From Acidobacteriota bacterium (GTDB taxonomy: Bacteria; Acidobacteriota; Terriglobia; Acidiferrales; UBA7541), in contig QHYS01000010.1 of assembly GCA_003223325.1 (NCBI GenBank), positions 1 to 64,000 of the forward strand: DNA of 64,000 bases, read 5' to 3'. The translations under genes and the position numbers were made by a program. A model generated the notes under the pieces. It was given only the letters and a program-made list of their open reading frames with translations. It was not told the DNA's origin and ran no database searches. Shown here piece by piece: positions 8,544 to 17,343 of the stretch (the first letter of the stretch is position 1; every line of letters starts with the position of its first letter).

Positions 8544-9002
8544 TCAAGCCGGATTGTTTGCGCTAATCTGCACTGGGAACCCGTCCGGATCAAGGACATG
8601 GAAACCAAAGCCACCACCCTGCTGGTCAATCGGAGTGGCTCCCCGCGCCTTGAGATCCGCAGTCACGGAGTCCTTGTTGAAGTTGTCGACTCCGATTGCA
8701 AAATGGTCTACTTTGCCTGGCGGATTACCTGGTCGCAGGACCAAAAAGCCTTTCCCAAACGTTAGCTGGTTGTTCCCTTCCCGTTTGTTCACAGAGCAAC
8801 CGAATACGCGTTGATAGAAATCGGTCGATCGTTGCAGATTGCTGACGAAAAGAGAGACGTGATTGATACTGTTTCCTTGGAATCCCGCCGCCGACGCCGT
8901 AGCAGAGCTGGCCGCCAACAAGGCCAATCCTTGAACCAACTCCCGCCGTGACATTTTCCTGTTCTCGTACGCCTCCAGAAGTCTCGAAATCGTGGTCTTC
9001 AT
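8544..9002 (-). CDS. Exported VOC/glyoxalase-fold protein
   Basis: The start at 9002 is fixed by a strong ribosome site (AAGGAGGA) a few bases upstream; the frame remains open beyond it without meaning. The 152-residue product has a twin-arginine signal (RKMSRRELVQGLALLA, residues about 15-30) and then one vicinal-oxygen-chelate module: NHVSLFVSNLQRSTDFYQRV, FGKGFLVLRPG, DHFAIGVDN and a closing FHVLDPDGFPVQIS. VOC proteins are metal-dependent dioxygenases, lyases or resistance proteins, and the module normally pairs. The His and Glu metal ligands appear partly present. Tat export suggests a folded, cofactor-loaded periplasmic protein; the substrate is unknown. Confidence 0.75.
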   Translation of the reverse strand: MKTTISRLLEAYENRKMSRRELVQGLALLAASSATASAAGFQGNSINHVSLFVSNLQRSTDFYQRVFGCSVNKREGNNQLTFGKGFLVLRPGNPPGKVDHFAIGVDNFNKDSVTADLKARGATPIDQQGGGFGFHVLDPDGFPVQISANNPA

Positions 9003-9165
9003 CGAATCCTCCTTCTGAGGGGAATCAGTATACCGGAACCTCAGGGTATATGGGCTTCGCCCGGTTTCAGAAAAACGGTCCCGGTTTTGCGCGAACGCAG
9101 CGAGACGTTGAACAAATTGCATCGCCTCGGATTGGACCCAAGCACGATTAAGGTATGTACATTCG

Positions 9166-9199
9166 GGAGCAGGAGTCCTCTCGACGAGAGGGATGCTCC
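9166..9199. other. Long two-tier hairpin in the gap upstream of the VOC gene
   Basis: GGAGCA (9166-9171) pairs with TGCTCC (9194-9199), and inside it CCTCTC (9177-9182) pairs with GAGAGG (9186-9191) around a GAC loop, leaving a 5/2 internal loop. On the minus strand it would sit 165-200 bases upstream of the VOC start codon and could be part of its leader. It could also be an independent terminator-like or repeat element. The rest of the 825-base gap (9003-9827) shows no convincing gene. Confidence 0.35.
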
Positions 9200-9827
9200 T
9201 TTGCCGAAACTTGTCTCTGGCGGCGCTTTCGAATTTCTCCGCCACGGTTGGTTTTGGTTGGTTTATAGCCGCTTCGATTCTCCGGTTCGACGTCAGAATC
9301 GCCTCAAAGCTTGACGCTTCTACAAAAATCATCCGGGCCGTTCTTTCATAGTCCACTCAAAGCCTCACCACCATTCCTGCCTTCGGTTCGATAGCCCATG
9401 AACCTCCATGAGCAGATGCAAGATCGAAGGCCGGCCGCTCAAAAAAGAGCCGGGAGTGCATACACATGACTAGGGCCAGCCACGCGCTGAACGGACTCCC
9501 CCCGCAACATCGGCTGCGAGTGCCGCGGGATGCCGCTTTGGAACGGCAAGCAAGTGACGCTGTTTTTGGGTAAACTGTGACGATTAGCGTCGTTCAAGCG
9601 TAGTTCAAGCTCTGTACGTCCCGGTCCTTTGAAAGCCGGAGGGCCGGCAGCCATTTTCTCTTCATATCCAGCAAAGTTCCCTTCGCTATGGACTGCTTTT
9701 GCCCGCTCCTTGAAAACATGTGGCTTACCAATACTTCGCTTGGACTCCTAACTGCACTACACGGGATGTGGCCGAGGCGGGCAACTGAGCTTCTAGAGTG
9801 GATGTTCGCTCACACAAGGGAGAAGGT

Positions 9828-10517
9828 ATGAAGAGAGTAGTTCTACAATTGGTCCTAACTGCATTTCTCGTTGGTTTGGCGCATCTTGCGCATGCGACCA
9901 CCGATGAGTTGAAACTCACGAGCGGCGGAGCAGCCACCGTCACGATTGTAGACAATGGGGTGGGCGATTTGAATCCCGCAGGCGGCACTATTCTTTATAG
10001 CAACACCAACTTCGACGGGTGGGACATCTCATTCGCAGGCGGGACTAGCAATTCGCCGAGCGTGAGTCCGTTCGGGATTGACATCGGTTCGCTTACGGCG
10101 AGGTGCCTATCGGGAGGAGGCTGCACCACGGATGCTCTATCCATCAGCTACAGCGACATCGGTTTTACTGATCCGGTTGCGGCCTTCACGAACACTTTTA
10201 GCTCAACCATTGCTAGTGGGTCTGCTTCACAGATAGCTTGGGACGACACGAGTAATACGATTTTCGGAACTGGAACGCCGATCGGCACGGTAGGTCTACT
10301 TAGCGCTCCCTTTGGGGCAGGGTCAAAATCGGGTGGTGGTCCAGCCGGCCCGGGTACTTATTCTCTGACGCTCAAAGATACCATTGGCGCCAACTCCCAA
10401 GGGGTGAGCCTTGACGGCAGCATAACAGCAGTTCCAGAACCTCAAACGCTGGTTCTGTTTGGATCCGGATTGATCTCTCTGGCTGGCTTGATGCGCCGCA
10501 AGCTTGTCCGGGCTTAG
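9828..10517 (+). CDS. PEP-CTERM surface protein, exosortase substrate
   Basis: The 229-residue protein has a cleavable signal peptide (MKRVVLQLVLTAFLVGLAHL, then AHA) and a C-terminal sorting signal: VPEPQTLVLFGSG, a hydrophobic stretch, then RRKLVRA. In this family an exosortase recognises the PEP motif and cleaves the tail, coupling the protein to export and surface anchoring, usually with exopolysaccharide. The body is Gly/Ser/Thr/Asn-rich, typical of these proteins, and has no catalytic motif. Start 9828 follows GGGAGAAGGT. The cognate exosortase gene lies about 4 kb to the right. This is the only intact PEP-CTERM protein in the window. Confidence 0.85.
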   Translation: MKRVVLQLVLTAFLVGLAHLAHATTDELKLTSGGAATVTIVDNGVGDLNPAGGTILYSNTNFDGWDISFAGGTSNSPSVSPFGIDIGSLTARCLSGGGCTTDALSISYSDIGFTDPVAAFTNTFSSTIASGSASQIAWDDTSNTIFGTGTPIGTVGLLSAPFGAGSKSGGGPAGPGTYSLTLKDTIGANSQGVSLDGSITAVPEPQTLVLFGSGLISLAGLMRRKLVRA

Positions 10518-10681
10518 GGCTTTCGATGGGCAAGTCCTTGATCGGCGCTTGTTTTTCTCTTAACGTGCGAAGGTTATGGATTGGGTCTTACCGTAGCCTT
10601 CGTTGACCTCAAATACCTCTGCGACTGACGCTCCCATCTCTAGCCGCCGAACGGCGGCGAGCTTGAACCCTGGGGGATCAC

Positions 10682-11120
10682 TTCAAAACCGGCCAACTTG
10701 ATCTGTACCAGGGCAAGCTGTGCGCGGCGTTAGATCGTCTGCATGCGAGAGATTTTTTCGATGTGAAGGTCCTCCTAGAAGACACAGGGGATTACAGAGC
10801 CGATTCGCAAAGCCTTCGTTGTGTATTTGGCCAGCAGTGACCAGGCTGCGGATTAATTGACCCTATTTACAAGAACTTTAGGCAGCTCTTCGAGACAGAG
10901 TTTCTGGGGATGGCTCTAGTTCCCATGCGCTATGAAGAACTTGAAGATGTACGAGAAACGCTCGTTTCCAAAATAAGAAAAGGCCTTACTCTGCGAGAGA
11001 GGAGATTCCTTTTGTCTCTGAAGGAAGGAAAGCCGACGTGGAGTTTGCTTCGGACTGGAGGGCGTTGAGAAGTTACCTGCCGAGATGGTCGCCAAGCTTA
11101 GGAAAGTCCTTGATCTCTAG
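10682..11120 (+). pseudogene. AbiEii-like nucleotidyltransferase toxin, C-terminal relic
   Basis: Reading across frames gives a continuous protein: GKLCAALDRLHARDFFDVKV, LLEDTG, ITEPIRKAFVVYLASSDQAA, a TAA stop, then DPIYKNFRQLFETEFLGMAL, VPMRYEELEDVRETLVSKIR, KGLTLRERRFLLSLKEGKPT and GVEKLPA...KLRKVL. This matches the C-terminal half of AbiEii/AbiGii-type nucleotidyltransferases, toxins of abortive-infection toxin-antitoxin pairs. At least two frameshifts and a stop break it. The conserved RWKL-N stretch near the end seems deleted. The N-terminal nucleotidyltransferase core and a partner AbiEi antitoxin are absent. Confidence 0.7.
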
Positions 11121-11185
11121 GTCGCTCAGGCCAGTTCTTCCTCCCATTCGCTGAATTTTGAGTCTTAATCCACAATGGATCCATA

Positions 11186-11545
11186 TTCACTCAGCCTAAT
11201 GGCGCCCTTTCGTATGACAACATCGTCGCCATCAACAACAACAGCCGCCATGCAATCACCAGTCTGACGTTTATCGGAACGGTCGACTCTTGGCTTCGAT
11301 GATGGCGGCGTTTGCGGCACTCTAAGCGATTCTTTTAATGATGCTGGTCCGGGCGGCTCGACATTTTGCTGGTGGTTGCGGGAAGGTAGACTCTATCGAC
11401 TACGACGACAATGGCATCGTAAATTTGGCGGCGCCAGCATAACCGTAGGACCGCTTGGTTCTCGCCCGAAGGCCCAGTCGACGTGTATCTCGCGTCCTAC
11501 CTTGTTCGGAACCCGGCACCCTCTTGATGTTTGGTTCCGGACCGC
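11186..11545 (+). pseudogene. PEP-CTERM protein relic
   Basis: The DNA encodes, with frame changes and stops, FTQPNGALSYDNIVAINNNS, HAITSLTFIGT, a DSFNDAGPGGS segment, SPEGPVDVYLASYLV and SEPGTLLMFGSG. The last piece is a PEP-CTERM sorting signal whose first Pro has become Ser; its transmembrane helix and Arg tail have eroded. Together these describe a short exosortase substrate that has decayed. It sits between the AbiEii relic and the intact prsT gene, close to the exosortase operon. Confidence 0.6.
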
Positions 11546-11645
11546 AAGCGAATCAAATAGCGACGCTGCAGTTTTGCAGGCCTCCTTGTCCCGGCCTGCC
11601 GTGCTTGCCCGCTGACCAAGCGAGTCCTTGGGAACGATTTGAGTT

Positions 11646-13937
11646 CTAGGCCGGGGGGAACTCGGCGAGTGCAGTCTTCACATCAGCCGCATGGTCGAAT
11701 GATGGGTTCAATTGTAAGGTACGCTCCAGGTGAGTCTTGGCCTTGGTCTTCTCATTGATCTTTTGATAGGCCAGGCCCAAGTGGTAATGCAATGACGGGT
11801 CGTCCGGCGCTTTCTTGATCGCTTCCTCTAAAAGGTCAATGGCCAAATTATAAGTTCCCTTCTTGTAGTAAGCCCAAGCTAGGGTATCGGCGACACTAGG
11901 ATTATCGGGCAGCTTCTGGCGAGCCGTTTGCGCCAGAGTGAGTGCCACGTCTGAGTTTCCCCCGTGCTCCAGCATTAAATAAGCCAAGTTGTTCGAAGCT
12001 AATGGGAAGTCTGGCTGCACCTGGAGAGTCTTTTGATACAGCTCTTGCGCTTTTTGCCAATTGCCCTGGCGCTGCTGTAGTGCTCCCGATAGAAAATAGG
12101 CCCGGGGGTCCTTGGGATTATGCTCGATGGCCTCTTGTGTACTGGCCGCTGCTTTATCGGAGGCTCCTCGCGAGGCGTAAACCTGCGACAAAAGCAGCAG
12201 AGGGGTCGCGTCTGATTTGTTTAAGTCGGAGGCCTTCAGCAGAGCTTGCTCAGCCTTGTCAAACTCCGGCGGCTTCCTATTCAGAAGCAAATTAGATTGA
12301 AGAACGTAGTACCCGCTGTTTTCCGGCGCCTTAGCGATCGTTTCAGTAACTTTAGCCAGAGCTTTGTCCGGTTGTTTCTCCGCAAGGAGCAGAATAGCCA
12401 GACCCTGGAGCGCTTGGGTGTAATTAGGATTAAGCGTCAGGGCTTGTTGATAGAATTTCTCCGCGTCCGCATAACGCTTCTGCGACATGCGCAACTGCGC
12501 CATGCCGTTGAATCCGGATGGATCGTGAGGCGCGACTTCCATAGCCTTGTTCAGATCGCCCTCCGCACCCGCGTCGTCATGTCTAGAGTCTTTGGCAATC
12601 GCCCGCAGGACGTATCCGTCAGCCGAATTCGGCCGTGCAGAAATGATCGCTTCTGCTGCATTTGCCACCTCTACCGGGTCCCCTTTTTTCAAGGCAACGG
12701 CAGCAAGCGCGGTCTGCGCTTGGAGGAAGCGGGGATTCAGGCGCACAGCTTCGCGCCATTGTGCCTCCGCCTGCCCGGAGTCGCCGGTCGCATTGAAGGC
12801 TAACCCCAAGTAATAATGGGCCATGACATTGTTGGGATCGTTCTTGATCGCTGCCTGTAATTGGTCAAGGGCCATTGCGGCATGACCTTGCTGCACCAGA
12901 ATCTGATCGTGGGCGATCAAACTCTGCTGGTCCGAGGGATTCGCTTTCAAAATCTCCGCGTTTGCCTGGTCGGCTTCGTCCAAGCGTCCTTGCAGGATAA
13001 GCAGCTGAACTTGATTCTTCTTAACCTGAATATCCTTTGGATGTGCCTTGGATAAGGTTGCATATTCATCGAGCGCTTTGGGCAAGTCACCCACCTGGAA
13101 ATAGACGTCGCCAAGCAAGCGGTACGCTTGAGGCGAATCCTTCAGGGCGTCCTTCGCTGCTCTTGCGGCCTCCTCCGCTTGAGAGATCTGGTTTGCGGCC
13201 AATAACAGCCTACAAAGAGCAATCCGCGGGGCAACATTCTTAGGCTCCAGTTCAACAGCCTGCCGAAATTGAGTCTCAGCGTCTGCCCACCGCTGTTGCC
13301 GAGCATAAAAAGTTGCGAGTCCAAACCGTGCGAAAAGCGATTTCGGGTCAACCTCGACTGCTTTCTTAAAGCTCTCCTCAGCAGCAGCGGCATCCTTAGC
13401 CGAGATTTCCAGGGCAGCCATGTTGAGGTAGGAGGGCGCCCGCTCCGGGTCGAGATCGATCGCCGTCTGCATTTCCTTTAGAGATGCGTCAGTCTGTTGA
13501 AGCTGGGCCATGGCGTTAGCCCGCAGAATATGTGCATCCACATTCTTGGGATCCTTTTGAAGCACTCGGTCAGCGTGCTGCTGAGCTTGATCGAACTGGC
13601 GACCGGCCAGCAGCAGATTGCCCATAGCGATTTGGGCCTTGAAATTGTCGGGTGCGAGATCGATTGTTCGGGTCAATTCCGTATACGCACCCCTCCAATC
13701 GCTCAGCTGTAAGTCGGCCAGAGCGAGCTGAAAGTGGGCGTCAGAATATTTGGGATCGATTTGTATTGCATTCCGGAACTGGATTGATGCCGCGCGATAA
13801 TCCTGCTTTTGAAAATATCGATTTCCGCTCTCGAGATATTTCTGCTTGCGATCATTCGGATCTCGCGAACATCCCGCGAGGAGAGCAACCGCTAGGAGCG
13901 CAGAGAGAATGATCTTATTGAATTCTTTTTTTCCCAT
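11646..13937 (-). CDS. prsT: PrsT-like TPR lipoprotein of the exosortase/EPS system
   Basis: The start at 13937 gives a lipoprotein signal (KIILSALLAVALLAGCSRD; the lipobox Cys is near residue 23). The remaining 740 or so residues are tetratricopeptide repeats, about 20 copies with recurrent A-P-N spacing (for example DYRAASIQFRNAIQIDPKYS). PEP-CTERM systems carry a long TPR lipoprotein of this kind, PrsT, thought to scaffold exopolysaccharide or protein assembly in the periplasm. The gene follows epsI by 19 bases on the same strand and is the last of the operon. Confidence 0.85.
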   Translation of the reverse strand: MGKKEFNKIILSALLAVALLAGCSRDPNDRKQKYLESGNRYFQKQDYRAASIQFRNAIQIDPKYSDAHFQLALADLQLSDWRGAYTELTRTIDLAPDNFKAQIAMGNLLLAGRQFDQAQQHADRVLQKDPKNVDAHILRANAMAQLQQTDASLKEMQTAIDLDPERAPSYLNMAALEISAKDAAAAEESFKKAVEVDPKSLFARFGLATFYARQQRWADAETQFRQAVELEPKNVAPRIALCRLLLAANQISQAEEAARAAKDALKDSPQAYRLLGDVYFQVGDLPKALDEYATLSKAHPKDIQVKKNQVQLLILQGRLDEADQANAEILKANPSDQQSLIAHDQILVQQGHAAMALDQLQAAIKNDPNNVMAHYYLGLAFNATGDSGQAEAQWREAVRLNPRFLQAQTALAAVALKKGDPVEVANAAEAIISARPNSADGYVLRAIAKDSRHDDAGAEGDLNKAMEVAPHDPSGFNGMAQLRMSQKRYADAEKFYQQALTLNPNYTQALQGLAILLLAEKQPDKALAKVTETIAKAPENSGYYVLQSNLLLNRKPPEFDKAEQALLKASDLNKSDATPLLLLSQVYASRGASDKAAASTQEAIEHNPKDPRAYFLSGALQQRQGNWQKAQELYQKTLQVQPDFPLASNNLAYLMLEHGGNSDVALTLAQTARQKLPDNPSVADTLAWAYYKKGTYNLAIDLLEEAIKKAPDDPSLHYHLGLAYQKINEKTKAKTHLERTLQLNPSFDHAADVKTALAEFPPA

Positions 13938-13956
13938 TTCGTCCTTCTTCTTGAAG

Positions 13957-14640
13957 TCAGCGCGGAATGTAGGAATCGAGCGACGGTAGAAAATCATGAA
14001 TGAATGCTACAGCACGGTTTTCAGCGGCCGCTTCGGTCTCCCCTCGGTTGATAGAGGTGACCACCCTCACGAGAGCTCCATCGCTGCGATTCATACGAAT
14101 AGAATCCTCCACTAAGTAGAACTTCGCTGCATATTCACTGGCAACAACACGGCCGTGTGACTGATACCAATAGAGTACTAGTTGCCGGTCCAACCCCTTG
14201 CCGATGACGTAGCGATTGACCAACATCGAGTCGCCGCCCGGCCGCGGCAGAGAAATTCGACTAAACTCGACAGGCGTCCACCCCGAGCCTGGTAGGCAGT
14301 GCTGCGGGGAGTGAATGGTACTGCCGGTTCGTTGCGTCGGAAAGTAAGCAACGAAGAAATCGACTACAGGCTCGGAACCAGACTGATACAATCGCTCAAC
14401 AAACTCTCCATCCCCCAGAACGCTAATAACCTCAGCCGGGATCGGTACATCCCGCCCGAAAGAATCACCTACCAGCAGGGGAAACGAAGATAGACTTTGG
14501 CGCGGCGGCACATTCTCAGGCCGGCTCCGGGCATTAAGAAATACGTAGCTGCCGACGAGAAGGGCGGCCACACAAAAGAAACGAGCCCAGCAATCTTGAG
14601 CTACCCTCAAGCTGCCTTCCTCCCTTTTCCTCTGTGCCAT
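13957..14640 (-). CDS. epsI: EpsI-family exosortase accessory protein
   Basis: The 227-residue protein has one N-terminal membrane helix (FFCVAALLVGSYVFLNA) and the diagnostic EpsI segment RTGSTIHSPQHCLPGSGW at about residues 104-121. EpsI is either fused to or encoded directly after the exosortase, and it accompanies methanolan-type exopolysaccharide loci. Here it overlaps the exosortase gene by 34 bases, indicating translational coupling. It probably acts at the periplasmic face of the membrane; its biochemistry is unknown. Confidence 0.9.
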   Translation of the reverse strand: MAQRKREEGSLRVAQDCWARFFCVAALLVGSYVFLNARSRPENVPPRQSLSSFPLLVGDSFGRDVPIPAEVISVLGDGEFVERLYQSGSEPVVDFFVAYFPTQRTGSTIHSPQHCLPGSGWTPVEFSRISLPRPGGDSMLVNRYVIGKGLDRQLVLYWYQSHGRVVASEYAAKFYLVEDSIRMNRSDGALVRVVTSINRGETEAAAENRAVAFIHDFLPSLDSYIPR

Positions 14641-15596
14641 CGGAAGTTGATCAGCCGGTGAATGGCATACAGCATGAGCAACGAGAGCAGAAAGATCACC
14701 CAGCCTGAAAACTCATGGAAAAATCCTTCTGCCTTGTCGGGATCCCAGTACTGCACCAGTAGACCGGTCCCCATAATGCGTAGTCCATTTGCCGCCACCG
14801 CAATGGGTATCGCGGCAACCACTAAAACCACTCGTTTCCAAATCCGTGCCTCAAAGAAGTAAGTAAAAACAACTGCCAGACTTGTGAGCGAAACGAGCGA
14901 GCGAATTCCGCTGCAGGCTTCGACGACCTCTAATCTCATCGCCGGCAGATGAATCACATTCCCTTCTCTGAGCACAGGTACGCCTGCCAATGATAAGAGT
15001 GAGGTGGCCAGATTGGAGGCCAGGAACTGCAGAGGAAAGGTAAGCTGGTTATATAGGATGGCAGGAATGGGGATCATCAAGAACAGGACTGCCCATGGGA
15101 ATGAAATCGCACCGAAAAACCGCCAACCAAAAAACAAGATCGTCAGGCCGGCGAGGAGCAGAATCAACGAAGAACGCGAAAGGAACAATTCAGCCCCGAG
15201 GACTCCAACGATCAACGTGATCAATGCGGCGCCGACAACTGGCAAGCCGAACCACGAAGGTCTTGAATCTACGCGTGCAAGGTCATGATGCATTCGCCAA
15301 ATGACGAACCCGGAAAAAATAGGCACGAAGAAGCCATGAGAGAAATCGGGGTCATTCCACCACTGGAGAGCCAGATTAGCCAAAATACCGTGGTAGAGAA
15401 TGCCGATGAGTGCGATGACCGCAGCAAGCTGCGACCACTGGAGTGAGCCCACCGGAGTCTCCCCCAGCGCGACCACGGCAGCGGAATCCGAACTGGCTTG
15501 AGTCAAATTTACCTCGTCCGTTAACGGGCTATCTGGTGGGAGCAAGCTAGCTGCCACGAGGCAGGGCCAAAGGCCGGTCGCAGGCAGCCAACCCAA
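14607..15596 (-). CDS. xrt: Exosortase (PEP-CTERM transpeptidase-like protease)
   Basis: The 329-residue polytopic membrane protein has the exosortase catalytic triad: Cys228 in EACSGIRSL, Arg273 in ANGLRIMGTG and His294 in FHEFSGWV. About eight membrane helices are visible, with the typical WWNDPDFSHGFFVP segment near residue 80. It removes the PEP-CTERM tail from exported proteins and links them to surface polysaccharide or lipid. The first roughly 50 residues are not conserved-looking, so a later start is possible. It heads an operon with epsI and prsT and is divergent from the sugar transferase operon. Confidence 0.9.
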   Translation of the reverse strand: MGWLPATGLWPCLVAASLLPPDSPLTDEVNLTQASSDSAAVVALGETPVGSLQWSQLAAVIALIGILYHGILANLALQWWNDPDFSHGFFVPIFSGFVIWRMHHDLARVDSRPSWFGLPVVGAALITLIVGVLGAELFLSRSSLILLLAGLTILFFGWRFFGAISFPWAVLFLMIPIPAILYNQLTFPLQFLASNLATSLLSLAGVPVLREGNVIHLPAMRLEVVEACSGIRSLVSLTSLAVVFTYFFEARIWKRVVLVVAAIPIAVAANGLRIMGTGLLVQYWDPDKAEGFFHEFSGWVIFLLSLLMLYAIHRLINFRWHRGKGRKAA

Positions 15597-15686
15597 ACTC
15601 TAATATAACGAGTTATAAATACAGGAGTTAACCAATTTGGGCTTGGCTTCAAAAGAGACATTTCTCGTCGGTCGTTTTGATTTTTC

Positions 15687-15701
15687 GCAATACGTAATTG
15701 C
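15687..15701. promoter_or_regulatory. Near-palindrome between divergent EPS operons
   Basis: GCAATACGTAATTGC (15687-15701) is an almost perfect inverted repeat in the 306-base gap between the exosortase operon and the sugar transferase gene. It could be a dimeric regulator's operator, shared by both directions. No sigma-54 or strong sigma-70 promoter was recognised in this gap. Its importance is inferred from position only. Confidence 0.25.
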
Positions 15702-15902
15702 CCGAGAGGGTCGCCAAGTGGAATTAGAGTGTATCTGACTACCATCAAGTGGAACTATTTTGGAGTCCTCCCGCAAAAATTTTTCTTCCTAAGAACACTG
15801 CCGCCCTGCTTAGTCCTGTGATTTCAAGAGGATCGAGCCTGAAGGAGTGCCATAAGCAGGAGCTTCAGAGCGGTAGCAGGCGTGCTCTCGCATCACCGAT
15901 CA

Positions 15903-17279
15903 ATGGTTCGTCTATTTCACGTCTATTATCCGGTCCGCACGTTGGTCCTCCTGGCAGGCGAAGCTGTCGCTGTTTGTCTGTCATTTTTAGCGGCAACCCT
16001 GATCCAGTTTGGTCCGGACTCCTACCTCGTACTCAATTACGAAGAAGGTCTTTACAAAATCTTGGCAATTGCTGTCTTGGTTCTGATCTGTTCCTACTAC
16101 TTCGACCTATACGCTCCGCAGTTGCCCCTGTCAGGCGGCGAAACCTCGTTTCGTTTGTTGCTTGTGCTGGGGACCTCTTCGTTTCTGCTGGCCGCCATCG
16201 GGTTCTACTTTCCCGAATTCATGTTGGGAAAGCGTGCTGACCTTTTCGGCGTCGTCATCCTGACCGGAACTCTGCTGTTGTGGCGGGGGGCATATTCGTG
16301 GCTGTTACGCCGACCGTTCCTAAGTGAGCGCGTTTACGTCCTCGGCTCCGGTGATCGAGCGCGTCGAGTCGTGGACGAAATCCGGACACGCAAGGACCTC
16401 GGAATGGAGGTTGTCGGTTGGGCCGGAGCGTTCGGCAACGGTGGATCTGACCGGGAAGACCTCGCGGAGACCGTCCGCGGACTGGTTGGAAAGAGCAATG
16501 TGGACCGTGTCGTCGTTGCACTTTCTGATCGACGCAACACTCTGCCGGTTCGCGAATTGCTTGATCTGCGCTTAGAGGCAATTCAAATCGAGGATGTAAG
16601 TTCACTGCTGGAAAAAATTTCCGGAAAGATCGAAATCGAGAACCTGTACCCGAGCTCATTGATCTATTCCGAAGGCTTTCGCCTCGGAAGTGGTTTCCTA
16701 TTCGTCCGCCGGTGTGTGTCCTTTGTCATTGCTGCGGTCGCGCTGTTACTTTGTCTGCCGGTCATTCCCATCATTGCATTGGCAGTGAAGTTCAGTTCAG
16801 ACGGTCCGATTTTATTCCGACAACAACGGGTGGGCCGGCGCGGGGAAGCATTTGTGCTCTACAAGTTCCGCACCATGCGCCAAGATGCGGAGGCACAAAC
16901 AGGAGCGGTGTGGGCGGGTAAAGATGACCCCAGAGTGACTGGAGTCGGGAAATTCCTCCGCGCGACGCGCCTTGATGAAATTCCTCAGCTCTGGAACGTC
17001 CTTATCGGCGAAATGGGGTTTGTGGGCCCACGGCCTGAACGGCCAGAATTTGTGAACTGGCTCGCCGACAATATTCCTTATTACAACCTGCGGCACATTA
17101 TCCGGCCCGGTATTACTGGTTGGGCGCAGGTCCGCTATCGATACGGGGCTTCACTCGAAGAGACCCGAGAGAAGGTTCAATACGACCTCTACTACATCAA
17201 GCACATGTCGCTGTCCCTGGACCTGCTGATCACTTTTGAAACCATCAAGACGATCTTACTTCGGCGAGGGAGCCAATGA
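15903..17279 (+). CDS. Initiating polyprenyl-phosphate sugar phosphotransferase (exosortase-linked EpsB type)
   Basis: The 458-residue protein has four or five N-terminal helices, a Rossmann-like middle (VYVLGSGDRARRVVDEI) and a C-terminal bacterial sugar transferase domain. The last contains FRQQRVGRRGEAFVLYKFRT, TRLDEIPQLWNVL and MGFVGPRPERP. It attaches the first sugar phosphate to undecaprenyl phosphate at the inner membrane, starting the exopolysaccharide repeat. The ATG at 15903 puts MVRLFHVYYPVR first, the usual opening in the exosortase-associated group; a start 21 bases upstream is possible. It heads the rightward EPS operon. Confidence 0.9.
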   Translation: MVRLFHVYYPVRTLVLLAGEAVAVCLSFLAATLIQFGPDSYLVLNYEEGLYKILAIAVLVLICSYYFDLYAPQLPLSGGETSFRLLLVLGTSSFLLAAIGFYFPEFMLGKRADLFGVVILTGTLLLWRGAYSWLLRRPFLSERVYVLGSGDRARRVVDEIRTRKDLGMEVVGWAGAFGNGGSDREDLAETVRGLVGKSNVDRVVVALSDRRNTLPVRELLDLRLEAIQIEDVSSLLEKISGKIEIENLYPSSLIYSEGFRLGSGFLFVRRCVSFVIAAVALLLCLPVIPIIALAVKFSSDGPILFRQQRVGRRGEAFVLYKFRTMRQDAEAQTGAVWAGKDDPRVTGVGKFLRATRLDEIPQLWNVLIGEMGFVGPRPERPEFVNWLADNIPYYNLRHIIRPGITGWAQVRYRYGASLEETREKVQYDLYYIKHMSLSLDLLITFETIKTILLRRGSQ

Positions 17280-17343
17280 GTTTTCGAGCCGAACGACAAT
17301 TTGCCGAATGGTACCTGCAGATACAGGTACTGAGGACCATCAA

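Noticed and set aside
9700-9827. Possible sigma-54 promoter before the PEP-CTERM gene (TGGCTTACC...TTCGC)
   Set aside because: The GG and GC elements are 16 bases apart instead of 12.
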